A DNA stretch of 64,000 bases from Deinococcus arboris (lineage in GTDB: Bacteria > Deinococcota > Deinococci > Deinococcales > Deinococcaceae): contig NZ_WQLB01000005.1 in assembly GCF_009755355.1 (NCBI RefSeq), forward strand, positions 1-64,000, written 5' to 3'. The position numbers and the translations under genes are program-made. The notes below the pieces were generated by a model. It made no database searches and was not told where the DNA came from. It saw nothing but the letters and a program-made list of their open reading frames with translations. Shown here piece by piece: positions 1 to 14,309 of the stretch. Numbering within the stretch: position 1 is the stretch's first letter; each line of letters opens with the position of its first letter.

Positions 1-125
1 GAGACGGATGTCGTCTGTAGCGCTAACAAATTGGGAAAGAGCCGGTTTGCCAACTCCATGCCCGGAATCCGTTTTCCTTCTCCTCGCTCTGCTCGCATTC
101 AACTGGTTGAATCGGAGTTCGTCTT
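1..125 (+). repeat. Dispersed repeat, copy A (MITE-like family)
   Basis: Imperfect copy of a family seen five times in this window. It shares the blocks CAAATTGGG, CCAACTCC and CCGGAATCCGTTTT, then a CTCGCT-rich stretch and TTGAATCG, with the copies at 34267 and 55683. Its left end may extend beyond the window. Its right edge touches the TAA stop of the small gene at 124-333. Confidence 0.7.
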
Positions 126-333
126 ACTTCATGCCGGGGTCGCTGGCCAGCTTGAGCTGCTCCATCTGACCCACCAGACCGAGCCAGGTGGTTTCGTCGA
201 GGTCGTCTATCTCCTGGCCCGCGTGCGCTTCGTTCAGCACCTGGCGCATCAATTCGGCTTCCCGCAGGGTGGCGGCCTGGTGGCCCATACGGGCCAGGAT
301 GGGGTCAAGAGACATGGCAGCACTGATAGTCAT
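124..333 (-). CDS. Small hypothetical protein (69 aa)
   Basis: Unrecognised 69-residue protein, soluble and leucine/glutamate rich, predicted mostly helical, without signal peptide or membrane segment. The start at 333 is preceded by TAACCT six bases upstream, the leaderless geometry seen elsewhere in this window. An internal ATG at 315 (MSLDPILARMG) is an alternative. The stop codon lies at the edge of repeat copy A. It follows nagZ on the same strand after about 140 bases, so it could be co-transcribed or have its own promoter. Coding status rests on its composition and promoter; no function is proposed. Confidence 0.55.
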   Translation of the reverse strand: MTISAAMSLDPILARMGHQAATLREAELMRQVLNEAHAGQEIDDLDETTWLGLVGQMEQLKLASDPGMK

Positions 334-475
334 GCCCCGAGGTTAAAGAGGCCCGGAGCCGTCGGCATGAAGCGCAGGTAGGGCCAGCTTCACGCTCGGT
401 TCTGCATCCCAGACAGCCGCCGCCGTGGACTTGAGTGGCCTGCTGTAACCCCAAGGGGGAAATAGAACACCACGG

Positions 476-1936
<1,461 letters not shown>

Positions 1937-2140
1937 GCTCTGCAGGGTACGGCACAGCGGCGGGAGGCGGGTCGGGCGACTCTGTAGGCCTGGGAACCAG
2001 AGAAAGACAGGGTCTCCTCCACCACACCTCTCCCCGACGCGGTAGAGTTCAGATCACACCGCTTCTTCACTTCGCTGGTTTCCTGTTGCCCTGGCCCGCG
2101 CAGCCCTCTGTGCGGCGGTCTTCCCGCCTCAAGGAGTCAC

Positions 2141-2725
2141 ATGAAGAGTGCCCTCGCCACCCGGTCTGTCCGGCCTACCACCTCTTTTCTGTCTGTGATT
2201 GCCCTGTGGCTGGGCAGCTGGGCGGTCGCTCAGGGCACGGCGGCCCCCGCCGACCTGCCCCACGACCCGGCGCTGGTGGTGCCCGGCATCTGGGGGCCGT
2301 CGCTGCGGGTGGTGCCGGGCAGCCGCGCCGCCTCCCTGCTGACCGCCTGGGGCAACCGCTTTGCCTTTCTGGCGCCGCTGGAATCGCGGCTGGGCGAGGA
2401 TTATCTGCTGCTACCGTGCGAGGCCAGTGGACGGACCGAGATGCGGCTGAGCTGGAGTGCGCTGACGCCCCTGAATGCCGGCACCCTGACCCTGGTGGCG
2501 AACCTGGGGGACGGGTCGCCCAGAAATGTAAGCCTGACCCGCACCCGCGCAGACTGGCCCGACCTGTTCACGCTGACCCAACCAGACGCGGCGGCGCTGC
2601 TGGCGGCCCTTCAGGCGGGACAGAACATGACGCTGAAGCTGGCCGCACCGGACCAAGCTGGCCTGACCTTTTGGGGGGCGGGATTCGCAGCCGCCTGGGC
2701 CGAGCTGAGCGGCTGCCGGCTCTGA
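2141..2725 (+). CDS. Hypothetical secreted protein (194 aa)
   Basis: Unrecognised protein with an N-terminal signal peptide: a basic start, a hydrophobic segment (FLSVIALWLGSWAVA) and likely cleavage after AVAQG near residue 32. The mature part is about 160 residues with two cysteines, one mid-protein (LLPCEA) and one four residues from the end, that could form a disulfide outside the cytoplasm. The start is fixed by AAGGAG about eight bases upstream. It stands alone between nagZ and the peptide transport operon. It may belong to a lineage-specific family; no function is proposed. Confidence 0.75.
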   Translation: MKSALATRSVRPTTSFLSVIALWLGSWAVAQGTAAPADLPHDPALVVPGIWGPSLRVVPGSRAASLLTAWGNRFAFLAPLESRLGEDYLLLPCEASGRTEMRLSWSALTPLNAGTLTLVANLGDGSPRNVSLTRTRADWPDLFTLTQPDAAALLAALQAGQNMTLKLAAPDQAGLTFWGAGFAAAWAELSGCRL

Positions 2726-2768
2726 ACTGGCAACCGCCAGGCGAGCAATGACTGACACCCAATAACAC

Positions 2769-2812
2769 CTTGGCCTGCACGGTGGAGGGCACGAAACCAC
2801 CAAGAGGCCAAG
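2769..2812 (+). terminator. Two-tier hairpin downstream of the secreted protein gene
   Basis: Outer stem CTTGGCCT/AGGCCAAG (2769-2776 with 2805-2812) encloses an inner stem GGTGG/CCACC (2781-2785 with 2797-2801). It lies 44 bases after the stop codon and lacks a T-run, so termination is plausible but not certain. Confidence 0.4.
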
Positions 2813-2894
2813 CCAGAGCCGTTGCCACTTCGCGGATCAGGACAGAGCGGGACTGCTGAGCCTGCTGCGGCCGGGGCCGTCCGGGGGCCGCCGC

Positions 2895-2923
2895 TTGACA
2901 CCCCAGGGGGCGGCCCCTACCCT
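2895..2923 (+). promoter_or_regulatory. Promoter of the peptide ABC transport operon
   Basis: A perfect -35 TTGACA (2895-2900) is separated by 17 bases from the -10 TACCCT (2918-2923). Transcription would start near 2930, giving a leader of about 85 bases with a GGAGG-type ribosome site before the ATG at 3016. This is the strongest sigma-70-like promoter seen in the window. Confidence 0.75.
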
Positions 2924-3015
2924 AAACGCACGTTTTCCTTTTGTTCACCACCGGCAAGCACCGCGCACTCCTGGCATTCGCCAGCCTGGCCGGTCGCCCA
3001 CGGTGCGGAGGCTCC

Positions 3016-4593
<1,578 letters not shown>

Positions 4594-4605
4594 CACCGGC
4601 CCACT

Positions 4606-4636
4606 CGCGCGCCTCTCCGGTCTGGGGAGGCGCGCG
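4606..4636 (+). terminator. Intercistronic hairpin between binding protein and permease
   Basis: A ten-base-pair GC stem, CGCGCGCCTC (4606-4615) with GAGGCGCGCG (4627-4636), lies 13 bases after the binding-protein stop. No T-run follows. In binding-protein operons such hairpins often stabilise the upstream message or partly terminate, lowering permease expression. Confidence 0.6.
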
Positions 4637-4791
4637 GCTGTCTGACCGCACAGTTCACCGGAGCGGGACGCGGGGCCTGTGATTCCCGCTACACTGTGCG
4701 CCAATACGCCTTTTCCTGTCTGTGTGCGCCGCGAGCCAACCGCCGCGCACGTTCCGTCTCCGCTTCCCCTTCACTCTTCTGGAGGTCTGCT

Positions 4792-5820
4792 TTGGGCAGT
4801 TACCTGATTCGCCGCCTGCTGCGGACCGTGCTGGTCATGCTGGGCATCAGCCTGGTGGTGTTTGTATTTGTCCGTTCTATTCCCGGCGACCCGGCCGTGG
4901 CCATGCTGGGCGAACGCGCCACCGCCGAAGCCGCAGCCGCCCTGCGCGAGCAGCTGGGCCTGAACAAGCCGTGGTTCTTTAATCCAGCCAATCCGCTGGA
5001 CGCCCAGTACCCCAGATACATGACCGCGCTGCTTCAGGGCGACCTGGGCACAGGCATCAAGAGCAATATTCCGGTCTGGGATGACCTGAAAGCCCGCTTT
5101 CCGGCCACCGCCGAGCTGAGTATTGCCGCGCTGCTGTTTGCCCTGGTGGTCGGTATGCCGGCAGGTATTCTGGCGGCGCTGCGGCGCAACAGTGGCTGGG
5201 ACAATCTGGCGACCACCATTTCACTGCTGGGCGTCAGCATGCCCGTCTTCTGGCTGGGCCTGCTGCTGTCGTACTTTTTTGCCGTCAAACTGGGCTGGCT
5301 GCCGCCCAGTGGCCGCCTGGGCACCGACTACGACATTCAGCCCATCACGGGATTTAATATCCTGGACGCGCTGCTGCGGGGCCAGCCCGCCGCCGCCTGG
5401 GATTCTCTGCGGCACCTGATTCTGCCGGCCATTGCCCTGGGCAGCATTCCCCTGGCCATCATCGCCCGAATTACCCGCAGTTCCATGCTTGACGTGCTGG
5501 GCCAGGATTATGTGCGCACCGCCCGCGCCAAGGGGCTGACGCACCGGACTGTCACCACCAAACACGCGCTGCGTAATGCCCTGCTGCCCGTGGTCACTGT
5601 CATTGGGCTGCAAGCCGGCGCCCTGCTCGGCGGCGCCGTGCTGACCGAAACGATCTTTTCGTGGCCAGGCATTGGCTCTTGGGTTTACGAGGCCATCAGC
5701 CAGCGTGACTACCCCATTATTCAGGGCGGGGTGATCTTCGCGGCGCTGGTGGTCAGCGTGGCCAACCTGATCGTGGACCTGAGTTACGCCGCCCTCGACC
5801 CGCGCATCCAGTACAGCTGA
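4792..5820 (+). CDS. ABC transporter permease, DppB/OppB type
   Basis: Inner-membrane permease of the peptide/nickel family, 342 aa. The N-terminus (SYLIRRLLRTVLVMLGISLVVFVFVR) is the usual first membrane span; GDPA follows, and the EAA loop is read near ARAKGLTHRTVTTKHALRNALLPV. I place the start at TTG 4792, with GGAGG seven bases upstream and the protein beginning right before the conserved first span. The in-frame ATG at 4696 would add an uncharacteristic cysteine-rich leader and has no ribosome site. It pairs with the permease at 5831, ten bases downstream. A TACACT at 4690-4695 could be a secondary -10. Confidence 0.92.
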   Translation: MGSYLIRRLLRTVLVMLGISLVVFVFVRSIPGDPAVAMLGERATAEAAAALREQLGLNKPWFFNPANPLDAQYPRYMTALLQGDLGTGIKSNIPVWDDLKARFPATAELSIAALLFALVVGMPAGILAALRRNSGWDNLATTISLLGVSMPVFWLGLLLSYFFAVKLGWLPPSGRLGTDYDIQPITGFNILDALLRGQPAAAWDSLRHLILPAIALGSIPLAIIARITRSSMLDVLGQDYVRTARAKGLTHRTVTTKHALRNALLPVVTVIGLQAGALLGGAVLTETIFSWPGIGSWVYEAISQRDYPIIQGGVIFAALVVSVANLIVDLSYAALDPRIQYS

Positions 5821-5830
5821 GGGCCATGAC

Positions 5831-6832
<1,002 letters not shown>

Positions 6833-6849
6833 GCGGAAGGGGCTTATAA

Positions 6850-6877
6850 AAGGGCGAGCCGCGTGGTCTCGCCCTTC
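6850..6877 (+). terminator. Terminator of the peptide transport operon
   Basis: Nine-base-pair stem AAGGGCGAG (6850-6858) with CTCGCCCTT (6869-6877), 18 bases past the permease stop, followed by CTTGCTGG. The T-run is short. Confidence 0.75.
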
Positions 6878-6984
6878 TTGCTGGTATGAGGACGGTGCTG
6901 GATAGCCGTCAGATCTCGATGCGACCAACTGACTAGGGCGTCATCCAGTGAGCCGCTCCATCTTACTGTGGCGCTTACGCACCC

Positions 6985-7734
6985 TCAATCCAGCGCGTGT
7001 AAGGCTCCCTCCAGGTCCTGCGCGTGAAAGCGCTGGCCCGTCGCGTGGGCGAGTTGACGGGCCAGGCGGCGCAGAGGCAGGGGACGCAGATCGAGGCTGC
7101 CTGCCCCGGTGCCGCTGACATTGGCGTGGCCGGTCAGGTCAATGACGGTGTGGTAGGGCTGAACCAGGCCGGGCGGCAACTCTCCGGCCGTCAGCACGAT
7201 CAGGTCGGCGCGGCCGGCCAGGTCGTTCACGCTGGGGTCGCGGCGGCTGAGGGGATAGACGCGCACGCCAGCCGGCACGTCACGCGCCGCCCGTTCGGCG
7301 TCAGGCGCACTGGCAGCCACCACGCCCAGCTCGGTAAAGCCCAGCCGGGCCAGGGGCAGAGCCAGGGCCAGGTCGCCCGCATGCTGACCCAATAGCACGG
7401 CACTGGCTCCCCGCGAGGCGTAGCCCGAGTCGTTCAGCAAGTCCGTCAGGGCGTCGGCCTGGGCGAAGGTGCCGTGCAAGCTGCCAGAAAACGCCACTGC
7501 GTCCACCCGGCCCACCCGGCGGGCCGCCGCATCAGGGGACACCTGCTCGAACACATGAGCCTCCTGACTGGGATGGACCAGCGCGCCGGTAAAGCGCAGC
7601 GGCCGGCAGGCGTCTAGCACCTTGCCCAGGTCGTCGGTCGGCACCGACAGCGCAATGATGCCCAGGTCACGCAGGGCGCGGGCGGCGTGGGTGGTGTAAC
7701 CAATCAGGGCCAGAGGCGTGTCAAACGCGGGCAT
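6985..7734 (-). CDS. Shikimate dehydrogenase-like protein, catalytic residues not conserved
   Basis: A 249-aa protein with the AroE layout: an N-terminal substrate half, the IGAVNT-like region (RVGRVDAV, residues 73-80), then a Rossmann half with VLLGQHAGDLALAL near 113-126 in place of GxGGA. Shikimate dehydrogenase needs a Lys in VTxPxK and an Asp in NTD. The aligned positions here read LVHPSQE (Gln57) and GTFAQAD (Gln92). It is also shorter than the usual 270-290 residues. It could be a diverged enzyme with another substrate or a regulatory relative. TACACT eight bases before the ATG suggests a leaderless transcript. Confidence 0.75.
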   Translation of the reverse strand: MPAFDTPLALIGYTTHAARALRDLGIIALSVPTDDLGKVLDACRPLRFTGALVHPSQEAHVFEQVSPDAAARRVGRVDAVAFSGSLHGTFAQADALTDLLNDSGYASRGASAVLLGQHAGDLALALPLARLGFTELGVVAASAPDAERAARDVPAGVRVYPLSRRDPSVNDLAGRADLIVLTAGELPPGLVQPYHTVIDLTGHANVSGTGAGSLDLRPLPLRRLARQLAHATGQRFHAQDLEGALHALD

Positions 7735-8114
7735 TGAGTTTCAGTGTAGCTCGGCTGACCAGCAGGACCACGGTGAGATGGCTGCTGGCTTTCACGCCTG
7801 CGTCTGGGCAGAGCGCAGGGTGGCCAATTCAACCCCTGATGCGGATTCCGCTTCATTGCAGCACAGCCGGAAAAGCACCGTCTGCGCTTCCATATCGCGG
7901 AATCCGCATCTGTTCCTGCTCGCTCTGCTGCGCAGCTTTCCAAGTCCGCTCGGATTCCACCCGGCATTCTGCTCGATTCAATCGAAGTCGGTATGAAGTC
8001 CATTTTTTAGATAGAAAGGCCACGCAAAGACCAGAAGGACGACCAAGCTGGGCAGAGAAGACCCGAATCTCGCTCTGTTCTCCCCATTTGCCAGGGCGAC
8101 CGGCCTCTCTCCTC
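7735..8114. other. 380-base gap holding repeat copy B
   Basis: The gap holds the presumed promoter of the gene at 7734 (TACACT on the minus strand, 7743-7748), repeat copy B, and about 120 bases before the end of wecB in which I see no gene and no clear terminator. Confidence 0.7.
7839..7994 (+). repeat. Dispersed repeat, copy B (MITE-like family)
   Basis: It begins ATGCGGATTCCG and ends near CGAAGTCGGTAT, imperfect inverted ends. An internal CGGAATCCGCAT (7898-7909) is the exact reverse complement of the first 12 bases. Shares TTCCGCTT-ATTGCAGC-CAG, CATTCTGCTCG and GCACC-TCTGCG blocks with copy C, and CTTTTCAAATCCGC-type sequence with copy E. Confidence 0.8.
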
Positions 8115-9253
8115 TTACCCCCAGTCGGCGGGGCGCTCGGTCAGGCCAAAATGCCAGGCAATCGCCTGGGCAATCCGTGTTCCAGCGTGGCCGTCGCCGT
8201 AAGGGTTGCGGGCCTGGCGCATGGCCTGCAAGGTCTCTGCACTGCCCAGCAGGCCGCTCAGGACCGCCTCCAAGCCTGCCGGATCGTTGCCGGCCAGGGT
8301 CAGGACGCCAGCCTCCACGCCTTCGGGGCGCTCGGTGACGTTGCGCAGCACCGCCACGGGAACGCCCAGGGCCGCGCCTTCCTCCTGAAGCCCTCCGCTG
8401 TCGGTGGCCAGCAGGCGAGACGCCGCCATCAGAGGCGCCATGTCGCTGTAGTCCAGCGGGTCTACCAGCTCGAAGTTGGGCACGTCCGACAGGGCCGGGC
8501 GCACCGCTTCCTGCACAGCAGGCGACAGGTGAACCGGGTAAATAAAGTGGTGGTCGGGGTGGGCCTGGGCCACGCGGGCCAGGGCCAGCGCCATCTCACG
8601 CATCATGGGCTGGTTCTCGCGGCGGTGCATGGTCACGGTGACCAGTGGCTGCCCAGCCTCTACCCGCGCCCGCCACCCGGCGCGCAGAGGGACGCGGCCC
8701 GCGACCTCACGCACCGCATCTACCGCCGTCTGACCCGTCACGAAGATACCCGCCTCGGACTTGCCTTCACGCACCAGATTGGCCCTACTGCCGGCGGTGG
8801 GGGCAAAATCCAGGGTGGAGAGGACACCGGTCAGGCGGCGGTTGGCTTCCTCGGGAAAGGGTTCTTTCAGGCTGCCGCTGCGCAGTCCGGCCTCAACGTG
8901 ACCCACCGGAATGCCCTCATAGAAGGCGGCCAGCGCCACGCAAAAGGAGGTGGTGGTGTCGCCGTGAACCAGCACCATGTCGGCGCCCATCTCGCGCAGC
9001 ACGCGCCCAGCCTGTGGGACGATGCGGGCGGTCAGGTCGGCCAGGGTCTGCCGGTCGGTCATGACATTCAGGTCGCGGTCGGGCGTCAGCCCAAAGACGG
9101 CCAGCGCGCCGTCAAGCATTTGCCGCTGCTGTCCGGTGGACAGGATAGACGCGTGAAGCCCGGCTTGTGCCTGAACGGCGGCGTACACAGGGGCCATTTT
9201 GGTGGCTTCGGGACGGGTGCCAAAGGCCAGAACAACGTGTTTGGTGGTATGCA

Positions 9254-9254
<1 letters not shown>
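8115..9254 (-). CDS. wecB: UDP-N-acetylglucosamine 2-epimerase (non-hydrolysing)
   Basis: Interconverts UDP-GlcNAc and UDP-ManNAc in the cytoplasm for surface polysaccharide synthesis. The 379-aa product has the family length and signatures: FGTRPEA at 11-17, HGDTTT at 97-102, GHVEAGLRS at 118-126, EEANRR at 135-140 and the DSGGLQEE loop. The start at 9254 ([11 protein letters not shown]) shares one base with the stop of the upstream glycosyltransferase gene (TGATG) and has GGAAGG about nine bases upstream; longer in-frame readings would run inside that neighbour. The tight coupling to a WecA/TagO-type transferase points to a shared lipid-linked glycan pathway. Confidence 0.95.
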
Positions 9255-10420
<1,166 letters not shown>

Positions 10421-10868
10421 GGGGGGACGTCAACCAGAAGGAGGGGTGCGGCGCGCTGAGCAACACACCGCCATCCAGGGCTCTACGATTTTCGCTACGA
10501 GTTGGGCCGGGGGCCGCGGCTCCTTCCGGCAGTCGGCCGACAGTAGAACCAGCGGCGAACTGTCCGGGGTCACCTACAGCAACATCAGCGCTGCTGTGCG
10601 CGTATGGCCAGCTGCTCTACAGACGGGCTTCGGCGTACTCGCACAGTTTCGGCACCAACGCGAGGGTCTAAGTCGCCGCCTGATGCAAGGTTGATGGCCA
10701 GTGGATTGGCTGCTTTAAGGACCGCACCTCCTCAGCATCGGAGCGGAGGCCGAAATACACCAACAGAAGAGTCAGGGGATTTGACGAAGCGCCCGCTGCA
10801 GTACGAGGACGTAGAAAGCCAGCTGGACAGCCTGTCTTCACAAACCAATGGTCTAATATGCAGTTGAC

Positions 10869-10905
10869 CCAGAGCCACCTCGGATTCATCCCGAAGTGGC
10901 TCTGG
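10869..10905 (-). terminator. Hairpin downstream of upp
   Basis: CCAGAGCCAC (10869-10878) pairs with GTGGCTCTGG (10896-10905), with an inner TCGG/CCGA pairing across one mismatch. It lies about 70 bases past the upp stop. There is no T-run on either strand, so it is a candidate only. Confidence 0.5.
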
Positions 10906-10923
10906 ATTGTCTGGATAGGAATC

Positions 10924-10955
10924 GGCATTCACCCCTATAGCTGTGACTGAATGCC
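10924..10955 (-). terminator. Second hairpin downstream of upp
   Basis: GGCATTCA (10924-10931) pairs with TGAATGCC (10948-10955), about 20 bases after the upp stop on the minus strand. With the neighbouring hairpin it forms a double stem-loop end structure. Confidence 0.45.
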
Positions 10956-10974
10956 AGCGCTTATGTCCTGCAGC

Positions 10975-11598
10975 CTACTTGGTGCCGTAGATGCGGTCGC
11001 CTGCGTCGCCCAGTCCCGGCACGATGTAGCCGTGGTCGTTCAGGTGGCTGTCCACTGCCGCCACCACGATCTCCACGTCCGGGTGGTCGCGCTCGATAAC
11101 CTGAATGCCCTCAGGGGCCGCCAGGATACACATCAGCTTGATGGTGGTGGCCCCAGCCTCCTTCAGAAAGGCAATGGCCGCGCTGGCACTGCCGCCTGTG
11201 GCCAGCATGGGGTCGGTCAGAAAGACGCGGCGCTCGGCAATGTCTGCAGGCAGCTTGTTGTAGTAGGCCACAGGCGCGAGGGTCTGGGGGTCACGGTACA
11301 GGCCGATATGGCCCACTTTGGCGGCCGGCACCAGCTGAACAATGGCGTCCGTCATGACCAGCCCGGCGCGCAAGATGGCCACCAGGGCCAGCTTTTTGCC
11401 GCTGAGCATCGGAAAATCGTCTTCAACGATAGGGGTGTGCAGGCGCTCGGGGGCCAGGTCGAGGTCGCGCATGGCCTCGTAGGCCAGCAGCAGGCTCAGT
11501 TCGCCGGCCAGCTCGCGGAATTCTTTAACGCCTGTGCGCACGTCGCGCATGATGGACAGCTTGTGTTGAACAAGGGGATGAGTCACGACCGTAACCAT
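10975..11598 (-). CDS. upp: Uracil phosphoribosyltransferase
   Basis: Salvages uracil to UMP with PRPP in the cytoplasm. The product matches the family over its length: [13 protein letters not shown] at the N-terminus, ILRAGLVM, and the PRPP loop [10 protein letters not shown]; the C-terminus ends in the expected [16 protein letters not shown] choose the ATG at 11598 (MVTVVTHPL, 207 aa), which aligns with the usual UPRT start and has GGTGGGG just upstream. The ATG four codons earlier at 11610 is possible. The gene stands alone, followed by two hairpins. Confidence 0.95.
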   Translation of the reverse strand: MVTVVTHPLVQHKLSIMRDVRTGVKEFRELAGELSLLLAYEAMRDLDLAPERLHTPIVEDDFPMLSGKKLALVAILRAGLVMTDAIVQLVPAAKVGHIGLYRDPQTLAPVAYYNKLPADIAERRVFLTDPMLATGGSASAAIAFLKEAGATTIKLMCILAAPEGIQVIERDHPDVEIVVAAVDSHLNDHGYIVPGLGDAGDRIYGTK

Positions 11599-11633
11599 GT
11601 GCCCCACCATACCGCCGCCCCGCGCCCGTACGC

Positions 11634-12485
11634 CTAGCCGGGCAGCCGGGCCAGGACGTGCCGGGCACGCGGCACCTTGGCGTCACGCTGGCCCTCAAAT
11701 TCATACGGCTCGTTCATCAGAAACCAGTACAGGTCATGCAGGGTCGTCATGGCCAGGTAGGCGCGGTACCGGGTCAGCGTGGCCCGGTCCTGGTCCGGCA
11801 ACAGGGACAGGGCCGCCTGAAGGCTCTCGTCAGGGGGCAGGAGGTCGAGGGTGCCGGTTTTCAGCAGCGCCAGGTCGCGCAGGGGGTCGTCCCAGGCGGC
11901 TTTGGTCCAGTCAATGACCAGCACCTCGCCGCTCTCTGGATTCATCAGGATGTTGTCGTGCCAGAGGTCCAGATGGCAAAAGGCGGCCGGGCCCGCCAGC
12001 AGGCCGCGTTCCAGCGGAACCTCCACAGCGTCAAACAGGTCACCCAGCGGGTAGGCGGCCAGGGCGCTGCGAAACCGGCGCAGCCGCTCCTGAACCCGCC
12101 GCAGGTCTACGTGGCCGGCCTGCTCGCGGTGCAGGCCGGCCAACTGGTCTCGCAGCTGGGGCAGGGCGCGCGGCACGTCTGCGGCGCGCAGAGGCCGCCC
12201 GGGAAAACGGCGCAGAATCAGGGCCTCAATTCCGTCGGCCTCGGTGGCGTCCTGCACCCAGGCCCCCAGGCCCGCGCGGCGCATGTTGCGGGCCTCGGTG
12301 CGGTGGTCGCCCTGGTGGTTGCGGTAAACCTTGACCACGGTCTGCCCGTCGGCCGTGGCATACACGCGGCTTTGCATCCCCGAATCCATCGGGGTCAGCG
12401 GGCCGTACTGCGCTTCGAGCACCGGAAACCGGGCCGGGGGCGCGTCACCAGGCTGGGCGGGCCGCAGGGTCACGCCCCCCCCCAC
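11634..12485 (-). CDS. Phosphotransferase, aminoglycoside/choline kinase family
   Basis: Small-molecule kinase fold of the APH/ChoK superfamily, about 283 aa. Signatures: VVKVY (ATP-lysine strand, near 50-54), the catalytic Brenner loop HLDLWHDN at 171-178, and IDW at 191-193 carrying the metal-binding Asp. The substrate cannot be deduced; these proteins phosphorylate aminoglycosides, choline, homoserine, fructosamine and others, so a resistance role should not be assumed. The listed start is GTG 12485; a second GTG at 12473 follows a G-run and is also possible. It begins just after the stop of the HD-domain gene upstream, so the two probably form one transcript. Confidence 0.85.
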   Translation of the reverse strand: MGGGVTLRPAQPGDAPPARFPVLEAQYGPLTPMDSGMQSRVYATADGQTVVKVYRNHQGDHRTEARNMRRAGLGAWVQDATEADGIEALILRRFPGRPLRAADVPRALPQLRDQLAGLHREQAGHVDLRRVQERLRRFRSALAAYPLGDLFDAVEVPLERGLLAGPAAFCHLDLWHDNILMNPESGEVLVIDWTKAAWDDPLRDLALLKTGTLDLLPPDESLQAALSLLPDQDRATLTRYRAYLAMTTLHDLYWFLMNEPYEFEGQRDAKVPRARHVLARLPG

Positions 12486-12495
12486 AGCGGCGCGC

Positions 12496-13512
12496 TCACT
12501 GCGGCAGTTTCTCCAGCAGCCCCGTCAGCCGGGGGTCAAGCGCCTTGCCCGCCTGGGCGCGCACGCGGTCCGCGTCACCCAGCCGCACGTAGGCGTTGGC
12601 CACCGCCAGAATGCGGGCGTACAGCGGGATGTCCTCGGCGGCCAGGCGGTCGGGTTCACCCTGGCCGTCCCAGCGCTCGTGGTGGTGTCGCACAGCCTTC
12701 ATGGCTTCACTGAGGTGCGGCACCCCATGCAGAAAGTTGGCCCCCACCTGCGCGTGCCCCTGCTCGCCGTGAATCTTGCCGATGTCGTGCAGCATGGCGG
12801 CGTACCAGACCTCTTCCTGCTCGCGCTCGGTCAGGCCGACCAGCTTGCCCAACTTGACGCTCACGTCCGCCACCGACTGAGAGTGCCCCAGGGCGTCAAA
12901 TTCGCCGCTCTCGACGGCCTCGACCAGGGCGCTCGTCAGGTGCCGGGAAGCCGCGCGCCACTCCTCGCGGCTTTCGAGGACGCCCAGCAAGGGTGCCACG
13001 GCCGCCGCCCATTTGGTCACGGCTTCCTGGGTGGCGGGGGCTAGGCCCTCGGGGCCGGTGCGGTCCAGCACCAGGGCGCCCAGATTGCGGCCGCGCACCG
13101 TCAGCGGCACGACCAGCGACACGGTGACGGCGCGCATGCCCGCCTCGTCCAGCAGCGCCGTCACCTCAGACGGACTGCCCTCGTACAGTTCGCGGGCGCC
13201 GTCGGCCAGGATGCGCGGGCGCATAGAGGCCCACGGCCCACCCAGGGCCACGCCCAGCAACGCCTTGGGGTAGCCCAGCACCGCCGCCACCCGGTCCTGA
13301 CCCCGGCGCACCACCGCAAAGCCCTGCACGCCCCCGCCCATCAGGGCTGCGGCGTGCGACAGAGCGCCTTCCAGAATGCCCTCCTGGCTGGGGCGGGCCA
13401 GCAGGTCAGCGATGACCCTGGTGGCGTCGAGGCTCTCACCCGCTGGCGTACCGGACCCGCGCGGGTCGGCAGGGCTGGGCGTCTGCTGGGGGGTGCGGGG
13501 GCGCCTGAACAC
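12496..13512 (-). CDS. GAF plus divergent HD-GYP-type domain protein
   Basis: A 338-aa protein with a GAF-like sensor region (about 30-180) and an HD-GYP-like C-terminal half. HD-GYP proteins hydrolyse cyclic di-GMP. Seen are H210 in GHSQSVA, HDIGK at 242-246, and [11 protein letters not shown] at 277-287, where canonical proteins have GYP. The usual L-KPG-LT segment after HDIGK is missing and the final metal Asp of VAD-x-F/Y is Asn306 (VANAY). It could retain phosphodiesterase activity, act on another nucleotide, or only bind. It is the first gene of a pair with the kinase-like gene downstream and diverges from the gene at 13548. Confidence 0.8.
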   Translation of the reverse strand: MFRRPRTPQQTPSPADPRGSGTPAGESLDATRVIADLLARPSQEGILEGALSHAAALMGGGVQGFAVVRRGQDRVAAVLGYPKALLGVALGGPWASMRPRILADGARELYEGSPSEVTALLDEAGMRAVTVSLVVPLTVRGRNLGALVLDRTGPEGLAPATQEAVTKWAAAVAPLLGVLESREEWRAASRHLTSALVEAVESGEFDALGHSQSVADVSVKLGKLVGLTEREQEEVWYAAMLHDIGKIHGEQGHAQVGANFLHGVPHLSEAMKAVRHHHERWDGQGEPDRLAAEDIPLYARILAVANAYVRLGDADRVRAQAGKALDPRLTGLLEKLPQ

Positions 13513-13547
13513 GTTGCCGGTAGTATACCCGCGCTACCCTGCCCCGC

Positions 13548-14285
13548 ATGACGGCCTCTCCCTTTCCCCACGAGTCGGTTACGGCGCCCGTTCAGCAGGC
13601 CTATGCCCGCTACGAGCGCCAGGCTAAAAGCTGGCTGACTGGCTATGCACAGCGCGGCGGACGGGTGTTTTGCGGCGCGGGGTGCAGTGCGTGCTGCACC
13701 ATGCCTATCCGGGTGAGCCTGGCCGAGGCGCTGCTGATGGCCAGAGCAGTGGACGAGGCGCAGGCCAGCGCCGTCGAGACCCACGCCCGCGCCGCCGTTC
13801 AGAACGCCCGCACCGCGCGCGACGACGATGAATATGTGCGCCGCCACCGCCTGGAATTGGGGTTTTGCCCCATTCTGGACCGCGAGACCGGCAGTTGCAG
13901 CCGCTATGAGGCGCGGCCCACGCGCTGCCGCGACACCTACAGCGCTTTTCCGGCCCACTACTGCGAAGCCGAGACCTGGGAGCGCATGAGCCGCCGCGAG
14001 CAGACCGAGTACCGCCGCGAGGTGGCCCGCACGCCCGGCACCGACGGCGAACTGCACTTTATTGCCCCGCTGGAACACCTCTCAGAGCCGGTGTGGACGG
14101 CCGCTGCCCGCGCCATGCGCCGCGAGTGGGGCCTGGAGGTCTGGGGCGACTTCTGGCTGCTGACCACGCTGGCCGCCGACGCCAGGTTCATGGCGGCCGT
14201 TGCGGCCGGGGATGCGCGCCGGGCCTGGCAGGTCGCTTCAGGGCGCGGGCTGGCCCACCGGATGCTGCTGGAATTCGGGGAGTAA
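13548..14285 (+). CDS. YkgJ-family cysteine-cluster protein
   Basis: A 245-aa member of the YkgJ (UPF0153) family, thought to hold Zn or an Fe-S cluster through conserved cysteines. The cluster motif is visible as CGAGCSACC near residue 45 and [21 protein letters not shown] near 105, with further cysteines after it. The rest is helical, with no membrane spans. Its function in any organism is poorly known. The start follows TACCCT by seven bases without a ribosome site, so the message is probably leaderless. It ends in a strong bidirectional terminator shared with the tRNA gene. Confidence 0.85.
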   Translation: MTASPFPHESVTAPVQQAYARYERQAKSWLTGYAQRGGRVFCGAGCSACCTMPIRVSLAEALLMARAVDEAQASAVETHARAAVQNARTARDDDEYVRRHRLELGFCPILDRETGSCSRYEARPTRCRDTYSAFPAHYCEAETWERMSRREQTEYRREVARTPGTDGELHFIAPLEHLSEPVWTAAARAMRREWGLEVWGDFWLLTTLAADARFMAAVAAGDARRAWQVASGRGLAHRMLLEFGE

Positions 14286-14309
14286 GGAGCACCCCACAGC
14301 CAAAAGAGA

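Larger units (their letters stand above)
10421..10974. other. 554-base stretch without a convincing gene
   Basis: Several short ORFs occur on both strands, but none has a ribosome site, a recognisable domain or family-like composition. The middle part (about 10480-10700) could be a decayed coding remnant, but I cannot name a source. Two hairpins near 10869-10955 lie downstream of upp. Otherwise I see nothing. Confidence 0.6.

Noticed and set aside
10480..10700. Possible transposase or gene remnant in the gap upstream of wecA-type gene
   Set aside because: Fragments in several frames could not be matched to any transposase motif; recorded as unexplained DNA instead.
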